Assembly: GCA_900708905.1 (NCBI GenBank)
Contig: CAADRB010000032.1
Span: 1,290,643 to 1,354,642 of the forward strand
Length of the DNA stretch: 64,000 nt
From: Hymenolepis diminuta
Lineage: Eukaryota > Platyhelminthes > Cestoda > Cyclophyllidea > Hymenolepididae
Reading direction: 5' to 3'
Positions within the stretch are counted from its first letter, which is position 1. Every line of letters starts with the position of its first letter. Positions 15,001 through 26,597 of the stretch are shown one piece after another. The notes beneath the pieces were generated by a model, which was not told the DNA's origin, ran no database searches, and was given only the letters and a program-made list of their open reading frames with translations. Position numbers and translations under genes: made by a program.

Positions 15001-18000
15001 AAGGCGTTTTCCAGAGCTTATCTTGGGTAGTGAGTGATGAGTGTTTTTAATTCTGCCATCCTCTATATTAACCAGACTTAACCAGCACGGTTAGTCATTC
15101 TGCCCACTAGATGCATGCCGAGGGTGATCAGACGAGAATCAATGGCTTTTACATGGTATGAACTAATAAAGTCTCACAAGAAGATCTCGATAGGGGCTAC
15201 TATTTGCAAAAGCTCACCAGTTATCACTGATATACTACAATCCCTGCAATTAACTCATAATTATTAGAAGGAGTAGGGAGAGCACGCTTAAAGAAGATTT
15301 AAATTATTATAAATTAAAGTCCGTGATTAGTTAATAGGAGCAGTGAAGATCAAGAAAATCAATGATCGGGTGTGGTTTTAATAACGCCAACAGTGAGTGA
15401 TTTGACTTCAAAATAAGTGACTGTCAAAACCAGATAGTGTTTCCACGAGAAATTATTACTTATTTTATTTCCCATGACAGAACAAAAGGCTTTACAATCT
15501 TCAATCATGGAGAAACATCTAGACATAAAGGAAGTGGAAGGTGTATGCTCACATTTTAAGAGGGAGTATTTAGGACAGTAGATGTAAGATTCAGGGACTT
15601 ATGAGATCCCCACTTCGTCTGAGCTCTAAAATCGTTAGGTCATCTGCCTTTCATATTTTGAAAACTAGTATATTTTTCATCTTAGTGGTACCCATTAAAC
15701 CCTTTATATCTTCCATTTTTTTCATTTCAAATTAATAAAGTGAAGATTTATTATGATTACTATAACTTAACCCCCTACCAATTAATTAAGACATTACGAA
15801 TTTGTAAAAACATATTATTGAATATTTTTTGAAGTTTCTCTTCAATTCGTTCCTTCTTCAGCTTTGCATTCCTAGTCTATTCATCAGTTCACATATCTTT
15901 ATTGGCACAGTAATTACGGGATATGCGTTCTGTATAATAATTTCCTTACTACCAACGATTTATTTATTTTGCTAGTCCTTTTTAAAGATCACAATCGCAT
16001 GGGAAATTTATTCAGATGGGATCTAAAGTAAATTATTAAAAGCAAGACGTACCCATGCGATCGGTCATAAACTCTTTAACCAAATCTAGCCAAACTATAA
16101 ACAAAAGGTCTCTATCTGGTTATCAAAGTGCAGGAAAAGTACATGTTTTAAAATCTGTCACAGCTGTGTTGCAAAAAGCATCTATTTACATGTCATTACA
16201 ATGTTTATTTCGGGGGAATTTGTCTAAACACCAAGTGTTATTGCATTTTATCAGAGATAATGACCGTCTGAAAAAATTGGAGGCGAATTTATAAAAAAAC
16301 AGAACGCGAGGAAGTTATCAAGCCAGCCACTTGTATACACTCATTAAATTTTCAAATTTAATTCAAACCAAATATTTCAAAGCGATTTTCTTTCGTGTTT
16401 AATTAAACTTCTTGTAGGTGTCCGCAGTAAATTAAGGCATACAGATTTATAGAAAATTCATCGTTTACGCTTGAATAAATAGTAATAACTTTTAAATCAA
16501 TATAATTTCTCATTAATTAAGTGCCTCAAAACTTTTATTGAGTAAATTCTGCAAATAGGTAAATACAATCACTTGCCTATTAAATGAATACACATTTAAG
16601 CATATTTTTTTACTTGCCATCAAATAAAATGAACTTTGGATGTAAAATGAATGGAAAATAAAGGTAATGAAGAAAATAACCCAAATCAATAAGATTGGAA
16701 TATCTAATAATTAAGTTACTTATATTCAGGCCATTTGATATTTAATCTTTCACTCTAACTTTGCCGAATAATTTCCCTGAGCGAGGATAACCTCTTGTTA
16801 AAGCACTCTGAATCTTAGTACGCAATAGTCTTGCGCCTAAAAAGTGAGTACTTTCATAAGGATCGAAGGTACCTTAGGAGTCGGTAGTGCAAAGTAATGG
16901 AGTCTAGCTGAGTTATCATATTTCTTACTTCAAAACAAACGAGGAGAGATTTATGAAAGAGAATTAGTGATTTGGAAAATGGTAGATTTCTCCTTATGAA
17001 GGAACATTATATAATTCAAGAATTTTTACTAGTAAAACTGAAATCAAGTACTTTGGATGCTAGGTAGTGTTGGGATTCAGAATTAATGAAACAGAGAGAC
17101 GACGAGACATGGGAAATGTTATGTTTCGGGTCGACTTAATTAACATTAATTTGTATTGGAGATATGAATTCTAGAGCTAGCAATGAAATCAATTAATAAA
17201 TATTGAGCAGCTGATTAATAACTAATAACCTTTAGAAATCGACAATAGAGATAAGTTTTCAATAACAGACGATTAGTAAGCTTACTGCAGTATAGAATAC
17301 CTTCAGAGGACTGTTACCTTGCATAACAAGAAATGTAAGACTACATCGAATGCTTTATTTGTGCTAAAATGAATATATTATCCAAACATTGGAATCACTA
17401 TCTATTTTATTAAGCATAAAAACGATTTATAGTTGAGATTTAACAAACTTCGATACATGTTTATAAATTTGAAACTTTGTTTGACTTTATCAGCAGTACC
17501 AGTATCCTTAAAATCGATTATATATTTCAAAATCACTGACTGTTTAGTATTAAACGAGGGGTGAATAGTGGCAATATACGAATATGTGAAGGCGCTTATC
17601 TATAATTAGCACAAATAGCCACGCTCGAATAAATTCTGACCAACTTTAAATACCCGTGCTAACTGGTCCTCTAATTTTATGCAGTTGGTGAAAGTTGGTT
17701 CCAAAATATAACACTTGTTTTAATTGAGAGGCTTTTTATCTAGCCCAGGATTTGAATTGAGAAAAGCTTAACTCCTGGTTGCTACGTATTTAAAAGCTAT
17801 TTCTGTGTAATCGAGTTTAAATTAATCAAATAATTGACTTTCATAAATTTACTTAAAGTTGCAGTACAATTTGAAGTACATGTTTCTCTATTACATTGTC
17901 TAAAAGAATTTTATTATCATTAAAACATATAGGAAGACAAGGGAATCTACAAATCACTCACTAAGTGAGAAATTTTACCGTTATGGGAAAACCATAAGAA

Positions 18001-20269
18001 TTGCTATCAGAGGAAATTATATCACAAATAAACTTGAGATGATTTTAAAGCGGCATAAAAGTTCAATATCTAAGAGTACTCGTAAACAGAGTACTTTTAA
18101 TAGCTCTAGCTGATCTAACTAATTAAATCAAGGAAATGGGAGAAAATAAAAGTTCAAACATTTATGCCCCGTTTAACAGTATTTTGTGATAGAAATATGC
18201 TCATATCCGTAGATAAAATGTAGAAACTTTTAACATAAAGCTAAACTGTCTGCAGTTCAACCTAGACTACCCACTGAAGTTATATAATAGTTGCCGTTGC
18301 TTGGGCCCTGAAGGAAGGAAGAAAGAGACCTGTAACACAAACCTAGGTGATTTTATGAAAAAAGTCCTCATTTTAGAGAAAAGGAGATATGGATTATAAC
18401 TAGTTCGCTGCTTGCTAGTGAAGCACACAGAAAGTTAATTCCCTGAGCAACGAACCTCGTTGGTGGATTTTTATGAATTCTTTTCTGGGTTTCGAACATT
18501 TCCAATCTTTCTTCTTTAGCCTTTTTTTACTCAGTTCTTTAACCATGTGTGACATTTTTATTATTGATAAATGAAGACCAGATTTTAAACTTCGGTAAAG
18601 AAGGATCGTACGAATACGATTTACGACGTCTACTGTACAACCCAAGATCCAGAAGGCAAGTCTAATTGAGACTGCATCATCCTCTATTGTGTTACGCTGC
18701 AATTGCGTAGTCGACCAAGCGCTTCAGAGTAAATATAAAATCTTATTAGAAAAATAAAACCTTTTCCTTTCAAATATTTAATGTTACAAGAAAGTTGATA
18801 CATGTTGCAAGAACTTGTTAGAAAAGAAATTTTAAATTAGTAGTTGGAAAGTATGAACAACTATTGGCACAATAGGATTAACATTGTTATGGTTCTGTTT
18901 TGTTCTTAAACTTTTTAAGGTCCAACATAGTGATGAAAATTCAATGAAGAAAGACTTCTTAGCCACGTTAACTCAAAATCGGTAATTTTTTATTCCAGAT
19001 AGCATTATACAGAATTATTTCTTTCACTTTTAGCAAAGCATAATTCAATTTACAAATAGCACACTATAAACTTAAACTCGTCTGTTTATTTCCTGGGAGT
19101 GAGATATAATGTCCTTCATTCCGAATACCAGATTTTACAAAAGCATTAGTTAATAAAATGAGGGGATCTTCACTCTTCCGATTCCGGAGCTATTTGTCAC
19201 AGAAATATTGCGTATTTTAGCTGCTCTAATCTGACCTCAGGTATTGGCGTGCATAAGAATGCTTGCAGATTGAAAAGACTGTGGTATTATTTATGCACAT
19301 TCTCAATACGAATAGTAATTCTCATTTAAGCTTTGAAAAGTTATCTTTCATCCTCCTGCAACTTAAATTTATTTTCCTACTCTAACATGATCTTACAGAA
19401 TCGTAAAAATTTTCTGAGACAGCCATTCAAGTCTTTCCGAAAAAGTTAGATAACTGCACAAGGGAAAATTTAACTAGATACAGCAGAAAGAAAGCAAGAA
19501 AAAACAATTTCATACGGATAATTAATTTTGCAACAAACGGCTTTCATGTTTATCTTTTAGGCTGTAAAATAGCAAAATGGTAATAAATTAGCTTTTTTAA
19601 ATTATAATTGATGTTTGTAATTTTTAAACTCTCTAATAAAATATGAAATTTTAACCAGTGGGAAGTATTTAAGCAGTTGATCGTATTAATTAAGAAATAA
19701 AGGGAGACTCATAAATAAGTACAGAATGGAAGGATATTGAAAGAACATTACTTCATCTAAAGTCTGGATTCATCAGATTATGCGTGTTTTGTCATTAGCA
19801 GTGCATTGTTACATTATGTCCTAACATGTCCCGTCATGAGTGACAGTTCGTGTCCACGATCTTCATAACTAACTAATGCGTTGATAAATTTAAGGGGTTG
19901 GCCATGTAAGTTTGATGATCTCCTTCTCTTAACAGTTATCATCTAATTAATACTAGTATAGCGGTTTAGCTTTATATTATTAGTATCGGTGACTTTCTCC
20001 TACTCTTTTGTGCTTGATATAAAAATGTGTTTATATAAATTGACTAAGGATAGGGATAATCACACAAGCTTACACACAAACTTATGTAATTACGGATAAT
20101 AATAATAATACACCGTTAATATATGGTTCAGAAATGATTTTTTGAATATATAATTGTTAAAATTCAAATAGGTGTAATTTTTCACCCAACAGCCATTTAA
20201 GCTGAACTTCTATAGATCTGTGGGATTCATAATACTAATAAGGCTAATTGAATCACGTACGCTAGAACT

Positions 20270-20600
20270 TCTGGAAAGTGTGGGTATGTGACCGGTGGCG
20301 TAGAGAACAAGCGCGGACTCCTATGCAGAGACCTCCTCAACCAATCAGCAAACAGGATCCCTGTAACCTAGCTTGGTCTTGCATTTAATGAGCAAGCTTT
20401 AGATAAAGATATATACAAGGAAGGGAGCAATAGACCCTCTCCACTCAACATACTGCTTGTTCTTACCACTTTGGGCATAGCCTAGCCAATTTGGGAGTAA
20501 ACTGATAATAGAGGACTCTGATAAACGTTATTCGGACCGCTTAGGAGGATTATTTAGGTATAGCAAAAAGACTTATTGGTGTAGCATCCGCTACAGATCT
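20270..20600 (+). other. Promoter-like or solo-LTR-like island
   Basis: This stretch is locally richer in G+C than its surroundings. It holds a CCAAT box at 20,341-20,345 and a TATATA box at 20,410-20,415, about 65 bp apart in the usual order. A short inverted repeat (AGCTTG/CAAGCT) lies between them. No coding exon was recognised downstream for many kilobases, so a retrotransposon LTR or an orphan element promoter is more likely than the start of a cellular gene. No second LTR, primer-binding site or reverse-transcriptase frame was identified in the window, so this remains tentative. Confidence 0.25.
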
Positions 20601-22207
20601 TACTGTCATAGTCAAAGCTAAATTATGTGCAGTTAACCATCCTGTTCCTTGAATAAATTTAAATTTTTACTGATATACGTCTTTTAGTTCAGCCGCTTTT
20701 GTTGAGAAAATTATTCTTAAAGGACACTCCATTAATGACAAAATGTTCCGAATTATAGATATGTTCACCGATGTACTACTTTGTTTAAATATAAAGATGG
20801 CGCCAATACTCTTTCGATTAAGTAAGTGCATCGAGCATAAAAACGGTTACGTTCTTTGAAGAAAGTGCATATTGGAGTGTTGGTTCAATCGAACCACAAA
20901 TGAACTTTATTTACCAACTATATACCATTGGTTTTCTGTCTTTTAACCCGTAATAATCTTTCCTAAGCTTACAAGGAGAAGTGTCTTCCAAAACTTTGTT
21001 TAAAAGGATAGAGATCTCTTGTATCAATGAGAAAGCGTTAGAATAAGAAAGTTAGAGATTAATTGGCAAACCAAAAGAATTATTGACAGAAGGATGAGAA
21101 TAGGGAGGGAATTCAAACTGGTGTGCTGAGCAGTGTATGAGCAGGTGTGAATTTAATGTAGATTGTTATTTTTGGATCAAATTCTAGGAAAATTCTCTTC
21201 CTATTAGGAATTGAGAAACAATTCATATGAGTGAGAACCAGAAAGCAAAGTAATTGAAAATATTCTATGTAATTAACTTCACTCACGTTTAACAAGAGGA
21301 CTTTCCAAAATTATCACTTAACAAGATAGATAGGTGCAGTACTGCCCCAATAATCAAGTGGTCATCAGGGTCTTCAAAATAACATTTTTTTTTAATTGTA
21401 AAGATTTTTAGTTAAGAAATCCGACAATTGGTAGAATATGCCGATGTTTTGTGCGAATATCGTCTACTTATTCTACATCAAGACCACTGGTTTTCCTACA
21501 CAAATTTACATCACTACACAAGCTTCTTAGGGAAGAGGCTGGATTTGCTTTGCATCCGTTAATTTTGATCGCATGGCCTCTAATTTGATAGATGTGTAAA
21601 AGCAGATACAAACTCGATCCTGATTTCGTCACCCACTGTCACATATTTTGGTTCACATATTAATAATACTAATGGCTATTTATTGATTAAAATTGCTAAG
21701 TAAGTAGTGCACTTCTAGTATGAAGGTTAGTTGAGCAATGGTCACTCCTGATTGCAGTCATTTAACTGCTATTCGCCAAATCAAACCAGATTGAGGCGTC
21801 ATTGATTTATGGTAAATTAAACAGCATCGCTCCCAACCTAATGTTAATTTAAATTTGCGCTGAAATGTTATGTCAACTAAATAGACCTTCCGTGTTCCGT
21901 AGGATTTAATCGTGATCACCTACTAAAATCCGTAATGGATTAAGTCTCGCACTTCGTAGGAGTTTATTTAGTAGAGTGTACTGTTTGACTGTCATTTATA
22001 TGCAAAAAATCTTAAAAGGAACATGTATACGTACTTACCTTCGGTGAAGGAAGTACGTTCTGAAGTCATTGTAATGAGAAACTAGAATTCTACCAATCGT
22101 ACATTCACCATTTTTAACTTGTGTGGTTAATCATCGCATTAACTAAATTAGCATAGATTAATATTGAATCTGCGACCACTCTCTTGTTGACTGTTACACC
22201 ACCAACG

Positions 22208-22445
22208 GCTTTTATAACGGCTCAGTTGCATCCTTCGATAAGCTATAAATTCACTCAGACCACAGGAGGAAGAAGGACAACAGTTCACTATCGAGGAAAT
22301 AAGTGTACTCATATAGATTTGGATGTGAGACAAAGGACTGGATGACTGGTTGACAAATATTGGCAGCGATGGATTCTTCACTGGTCTTACATATCCAAGT
22401 CTGAGCGCAAAGTTTAATAATCGACAGTTCAGTATTTGAACTTAT
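22208..22445 (+). repeat. Dispersed repeat family B, copy 1
   Basis: Aligns by eye with 47,664-47,880 in Mind bomb intron 7, same orientation. The shared blocks include TTCTTCACnGG followed by TCTTACATATCCA and GAGCGCAAA/TAGCGCAGAA. Copies are clearly diverged. Two overlapping minus-strand open frames at 22,148-22,478 fall in this repeat and are therefore rejected as genes. Confidence 0.55.
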
Positions 22446-22904
22446 GAGCGCACTTTTGATGTACTCCATCAAATGCACGAGTAATATTCGATTGACTGGC
22501 TATTCCACCAAAACTAGCTCCTGTAAATCTGTTTTTGGATCGCACAGAGGATAAACTGTAGTTTTAAATTCTTAATGTCACCTTTACTTCGAATTAAACT
22601 CAAATCTTATTGAGCTCCTAAAATCCGCAAACGATTGATTGATTTCTAGCAAAATTCAACTCCTTACTAACTTAAATGTTCGAGTAAATAACCCGGAAAA
22701 CTTTCTTCCAAAACAAATCCCTACTACCAAATATTACCAGCTTTTCCCTATTAAAACTGATTGCCATTGTAATCACATGTTTTGAACTTATTATAACTCC
22801 CAGATACGTACCCAGCAAGCACGATATCTTAAACAATACCTACCTGAGAATCAACCGCAACCAATCCCATTATATTAACTGGATCAAGAGTCTAAGTAAC
22901 ACAT

Positions 22905-22910
22905 TTTATT
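22905..22910 (-). terminator. Candidate poly(A) signal of the malic enzyme gene
   Basis: TTTATT on the plus strand reads AATAAA on the minus strand, 227 nt downstream of the malic enzyme stop codon. It is the first canonical hexamer noticed after the stop. In an AT-rich genome chance hexamers are common, so the assignment is provisional. Confidence 0.35.
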
Positions 22911-23136
22911 AGGAAAGGTTGGATACTGAACGAGCACAAAACCGGATATTTACGAAAAAAGAGAATGAAGATAGAAGGGGGGAATAATAAAGTGAGGGGA
23001 AATTAGAAGACGTAACAATGTGAAAACGGCGGCTTATTGGTATACCGGGAGGACAGTGAGAGTGAGAACGAGATAATACCGATTGTTCATACGCTACTTA
23101 TTTTAATGGTGGTGAGATCTCGCTCATATCGGTTCT

Positions 23137-26100
23137 CTACTGTTGTTCAGGCCACTCATACTCATCCGGAGTGAAGTCAACGTAGGATGGGTCGTAGGCC
23201 AACTCTTGAATGAATTGTTGAATATCAGTTGGTTCCGGATGGTACTGAGCAGTGCCATTGGCAAATGATTTGGTGACTAAATCAACAGCAATCCTTTCAG
23301 CAACTTCACGAAGTTTCTTGACCGGTGGCAGGGTACGGCCAACAGCAAGATCCTCCTCGGTTACCATACTGGCAACTGTCTTAGCAGCAGTGAGAAAGAG
23401 ATCCTGGGTAATCGGACGAATGAGAGCCGAGGTTACAGCCATAGCGATACCAGGGAAAACATAAGAGTTATTGCCTTGGCTTGGGAAGAATTGCTTGCCT
23501 GATGGCAAATGAATTGTTGGGAATGGTGAACCGCTCACAAAGATGCAACGGCACTGAAAAGGCAGAGAAAGGTTAGGGTAATCAACTCACATACAAATTT
23601 AGGAGTTTAAGTAGATGTGGAGTGCTTACCTCAGTTGATTTAAAAGCGGTTTCAGCAGTGCACTCAGATTTTTCAGTGGGATTACTAAGAGCGAAGATGA
23701 TGGGCCTCTTGTTGAGTGTGGCCATCATGTTGCACACTTCACGTGTGAAGGCTCGCGGCTTAGCAGCAGCCCCTAAAAAGTCAAAAATGTTATTACTACT
23801 TAAATAGATAAAGGTAGACTAATACAACGAGATCCTAGTTCAACAAGTGATGAAATACGTTACTGAAGTCTAGACAGACGTAACCTACCTATAAGAACGG
23901 TTGGTTTGATTTGGGTAACAGCGTCCATCAATTGATCAACGGGTCCACAATCGTCACGGGCGAAAATATGCTTATGCGGTTCCTGAACACCCCCTGTTCG
24001 ACTCTGTTAAAGTACAAAATAAATATGTTCATTATTGATAAACGTAACAGGCGAATTCAACGAAGTTTAAACAAAAACCATTCTCGAGTTTTTGTGTGTA
24101 AACGACAGTTTCTACCATTTTTGTAATGCCCCACGTTTGCATTACTACAAGTCCCACTGCACCTAATCATAAAACCAAACTTACCGATGACACGAAATTT
24201 ACACTACTCATGGTTTATAAACTCTACCTTTCTTGCAGTCTATGCATTCTTTCAGGTAAACTCACCCTGACAATGAGTCCCTTCGAATCCATCATGTAGA
24301 TGCGAGACAGAGCCTGAGCTTCTGAAGCGCCCTCATCTTGCATAGCAGCGACGAGAATTTTGGCAATGCCAGTCGCAGCCTGAAAAGCAAGAAAAGAAGC
24401 ATTGTAATTGCTTTTAGAACTCTCCGTCTAATCTTATTGTAAACTCACAGCACCAGCACCGTAAAAGAGGTACTTGTTGTCCATCAAACGTGTCTTAGTG
24501 ATACGCGTGGCGGAAATGAGGCCAGACAAAGCGACGGCAGCGGCACCTAGATGGGGAAAAAACTAACCCATTAACTGCGGTAAGGAGTGAATTCAATACA
24601 CAATCAAACAAATATCTAAACAGCGAAGTAGTCTGATCAATTGACTTTCGATATCAGCAGTAAAAATAAATTCTATGAGTCATCAATGGGAGGGTAGAGG
24701 GACACCTAATTCCCAAATTCCTCTCAGAGAACAACTATCAGAAATTAAAACGAGAACTAGATACATATATAAAACAAAAACACTTCATAGGGACAGCGAG
24801 AGCAAAATCTAGAGGGAGCACAAGTCAAACAATTACTGCTAAACAGACCTGTTGTGCGATGAAATAAAATGAAGAAAGAGATGACGTTAAGCAATTAAGC
24901 AGGATACAAACAACTCCGATTAGTCAAAGTAGAGTACAACTACCTTGGACATCATCGTTGAAGACAACATAGTCGTTCTTGTAACGTTCGAGCAGGTTAA
25001 AACTATTTTTGGTGGCGAAATCTTCAAATTGAATCAGAACATTGGGACCGTATCTAAAAAAACAACAAGGCATAGATGGTACCGAAATAAGGGTAAAAAA
25101 GTCCAAGAATTTTTAAGTGCTCATTTGCGTAAGCATTGGTAAAGTTTTAAGGCGATCAGAGAACTTATTGTACTTATCTCATCAAATACGACCTTATGAA
25201 AAACACTAGTTGTTAATTATATTAGGACACCAAAAGTACAAAACTATGGAATTTTTGAGTTGAAAAAAATAATTTACAGATCAACTAGAGATTCCATAAT
25301 TTCATCCATGAGTTCGACGTATTGGTCATGTGGGACACGCTTTTGGCGAAGACCGTTATAGAATTCCTCCTAAAAGGTCGAAAATCCACCACTTTAAAGT
25401 CATTTCCCCGTGAAATTAAGAAAAAGTAACGAGGGGAGCTAAACTCACACTAAGAAGAGCCTCGTTGTTAGTACCGACATCAATCATAATTGGGAGACAG
25501 AATCGAGGGTTGACACCACCTAGAGCAGTGAAAAGAGCACACTTTCCAATTGGAATGGCCATTCCTTGAGCTCCTAAATCACCAAGACCGAGGATTCTTT
25601 CCCCGTCAGTTAAGACAACGGCCTTGACACGCTTCTCTGGCCAATTACGAAGAATACTGCGTACATGACCCTTGTCATTAGAAGTGATATAAAGGCCTCT
25701 GCAGTAGGGAAAAGAAACAAACTAAAATTAACGAAAAACCAAGACGAATTCCGAAATAGATAAGTACCTAGGGCGACGGAGAATTGCGCCATAGTTTTGA
25801 GCAGCTTTTCCAACAGTGGGAGTGTAGATGAGAGGGAGAAGGTATTCAAGGTTGCTAGTGACGACCTTATAGAAGAGTTTCTCATTGCGGTCTTGAAGGG
25901 ACATGAGAGTATTGTAACGACTAAGGTCATCATCTAAAGCGTATAGATTGGTTAGAACACTTTGACATTGCTCTTTCTGCGTCAAAACAGCGGGAGGAAG
26001 AAGACCGTGAAGACCAAGGATTTGACGCTCTCTGTGAGAGTAGGCAGTACCCTATAATGGAGAATATTAATTATTCACCCACGACCATTTTAAAATATGA

Positions 26101-26586
26101 GTTAAATTATATTTCATTCAATGGATAATTTTAACAGGTATCCAACTTTTTTATGTGAGAAAGGCCATTATTCACTTTGCGCACAAATAACAAAATAGAT
26201 CATAAGAATTTATAAGAATTTTATCCGAAAACTAAGTAACCACACTTTACCACAATTTAAAAAGACGCTTTCAGATAACATCGCATTCTTAGAACAAATT
26301 TGGCCCACATAAGCAAAAACTTGCCTAAATAAGAATTCAGATTTAATGAAAACTCTTAACATTTCAAATCCGATTGTACAAGCTAACGAATCTAGGTGCT
26401 ATCCTTTTACCAAGAGTTAATGGATTTAATGTCAATTATAAAATACTGCCAACAAGAGATTCCATTCATTTCATGAGATGAGATAATACTAACCTTGCTT
26501 GTGCCGGGATTTCGTAAAATTTCGATGCCCCTGTTGCGAAGTCGGGGAAGTTGCTTAGTCAAACCCTGCACGAACTTGCTCGTCAT
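23137..26586 (-). CDS. NADP-type malic enzyme, probably mitochondrial (10 exons)
   Basis: Oxidative decarboxylation of malate to pyruvate, reducing NADP+. Coding exons on the minus strand: 26586-26494, 26051-25768, 25698-25449, 25369-25278, 25053-24944, 24546-24449, 24379-24266, 24003-23889, 23772-23630, 23553-23137. Together they are 1716 nt, 571 aa plus stop, close to vertebrate malic enzymes (about 572-584 aa). Visible landmarks: IYTPTVG with the catalytic Tyr107; [13 protein letters not shown] at 156-168; Lys178 in IPIGK; metal ligands Glu250, Asp251 and Asp274 (FED and NDD); a dinucleotide fold at 306-313; [16 protein letters not shown]. Ser341-Lys342 (MMDSKG) matches the lysine that favours NADP in animal ME1, where NAD enzymes have DKYG. 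The N-terminal 26 residues carry six Arg/Lys and one acidic residue, consistent with a mitochondrial presequence. Oddities are Ala173 where GMGIP is usual and Ala309 where GAGEA is usual. ATG chosen as the first in-frame start behind a 3' splice-like site. Confidence 0.95.
24547..24943 (-). other. Malic enzyme intron 5
   Basis: A 397-nt GT-AG intron between the exon ending in the FNDDVQ segment and the exon beginning AAAVALSG. I see no nested gene or clear repeat in it. Confidence 0.85.
26052..26493 (-). other. Malic enzyme intron 1
   Basis: A 442-nt GT-AG intron that separates the basic N-terminal 31 codons from the conserved body of the enzyme, in phase 0. This exon boundary isolates the putative targeting segment. 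No other feature seen. Confidence 0.85.
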
Positions 26587-26595
26587 ATCTCACTT

Positions 26596-26597
26596 CT
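26596..26597 (-). promoter_or_regulatory. Candidate 3' splice or trans-splice acceptor before malic enzyme ATG
   Basis: On the minus strand the ATG is preceded by a T-rich tract, then CAAAG, with only nine bases between the AG and the ATG. This could be the acceptor for a spliced leader, as used by many flatworm mRNAs, or the end of a 5' UTR intron. The sequence alone cannot separate these. Confidence 0.3.

Larger units (their letters stand above)
1..22904. other. Gene-poor AT-rich intergenic region
   Basis: No coding exon could be supported on either strand. Open frames here are 60-95 codons, lack recognisable motifs, and are not flanked by convincing splice sites that extend them. The region holds simple-sequence tracts, several diverged interspersed repeats (listed separately) and one promoter/LTR-like island near 20.3 kb. 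A single undetermined base lies at 6243 in a C-rich run. Isolated short exons of an unrecognised gene could be missed by eye. Confidence 0.6.

Noticed and set aside
18415..18702. 95-codon minus-strand ORF with a stretch faintly like retroelement proteins
   Set aside because: The resemblance (VVNRIRTILLYRSLKS) is too short and lacks any catalytic reverse-transcriptase motif.
22148..22478. Two overlapping minus-strand ORFs (77 and 75 codons)
   Set aside because: They overlap repeat B and have no conserved motif.
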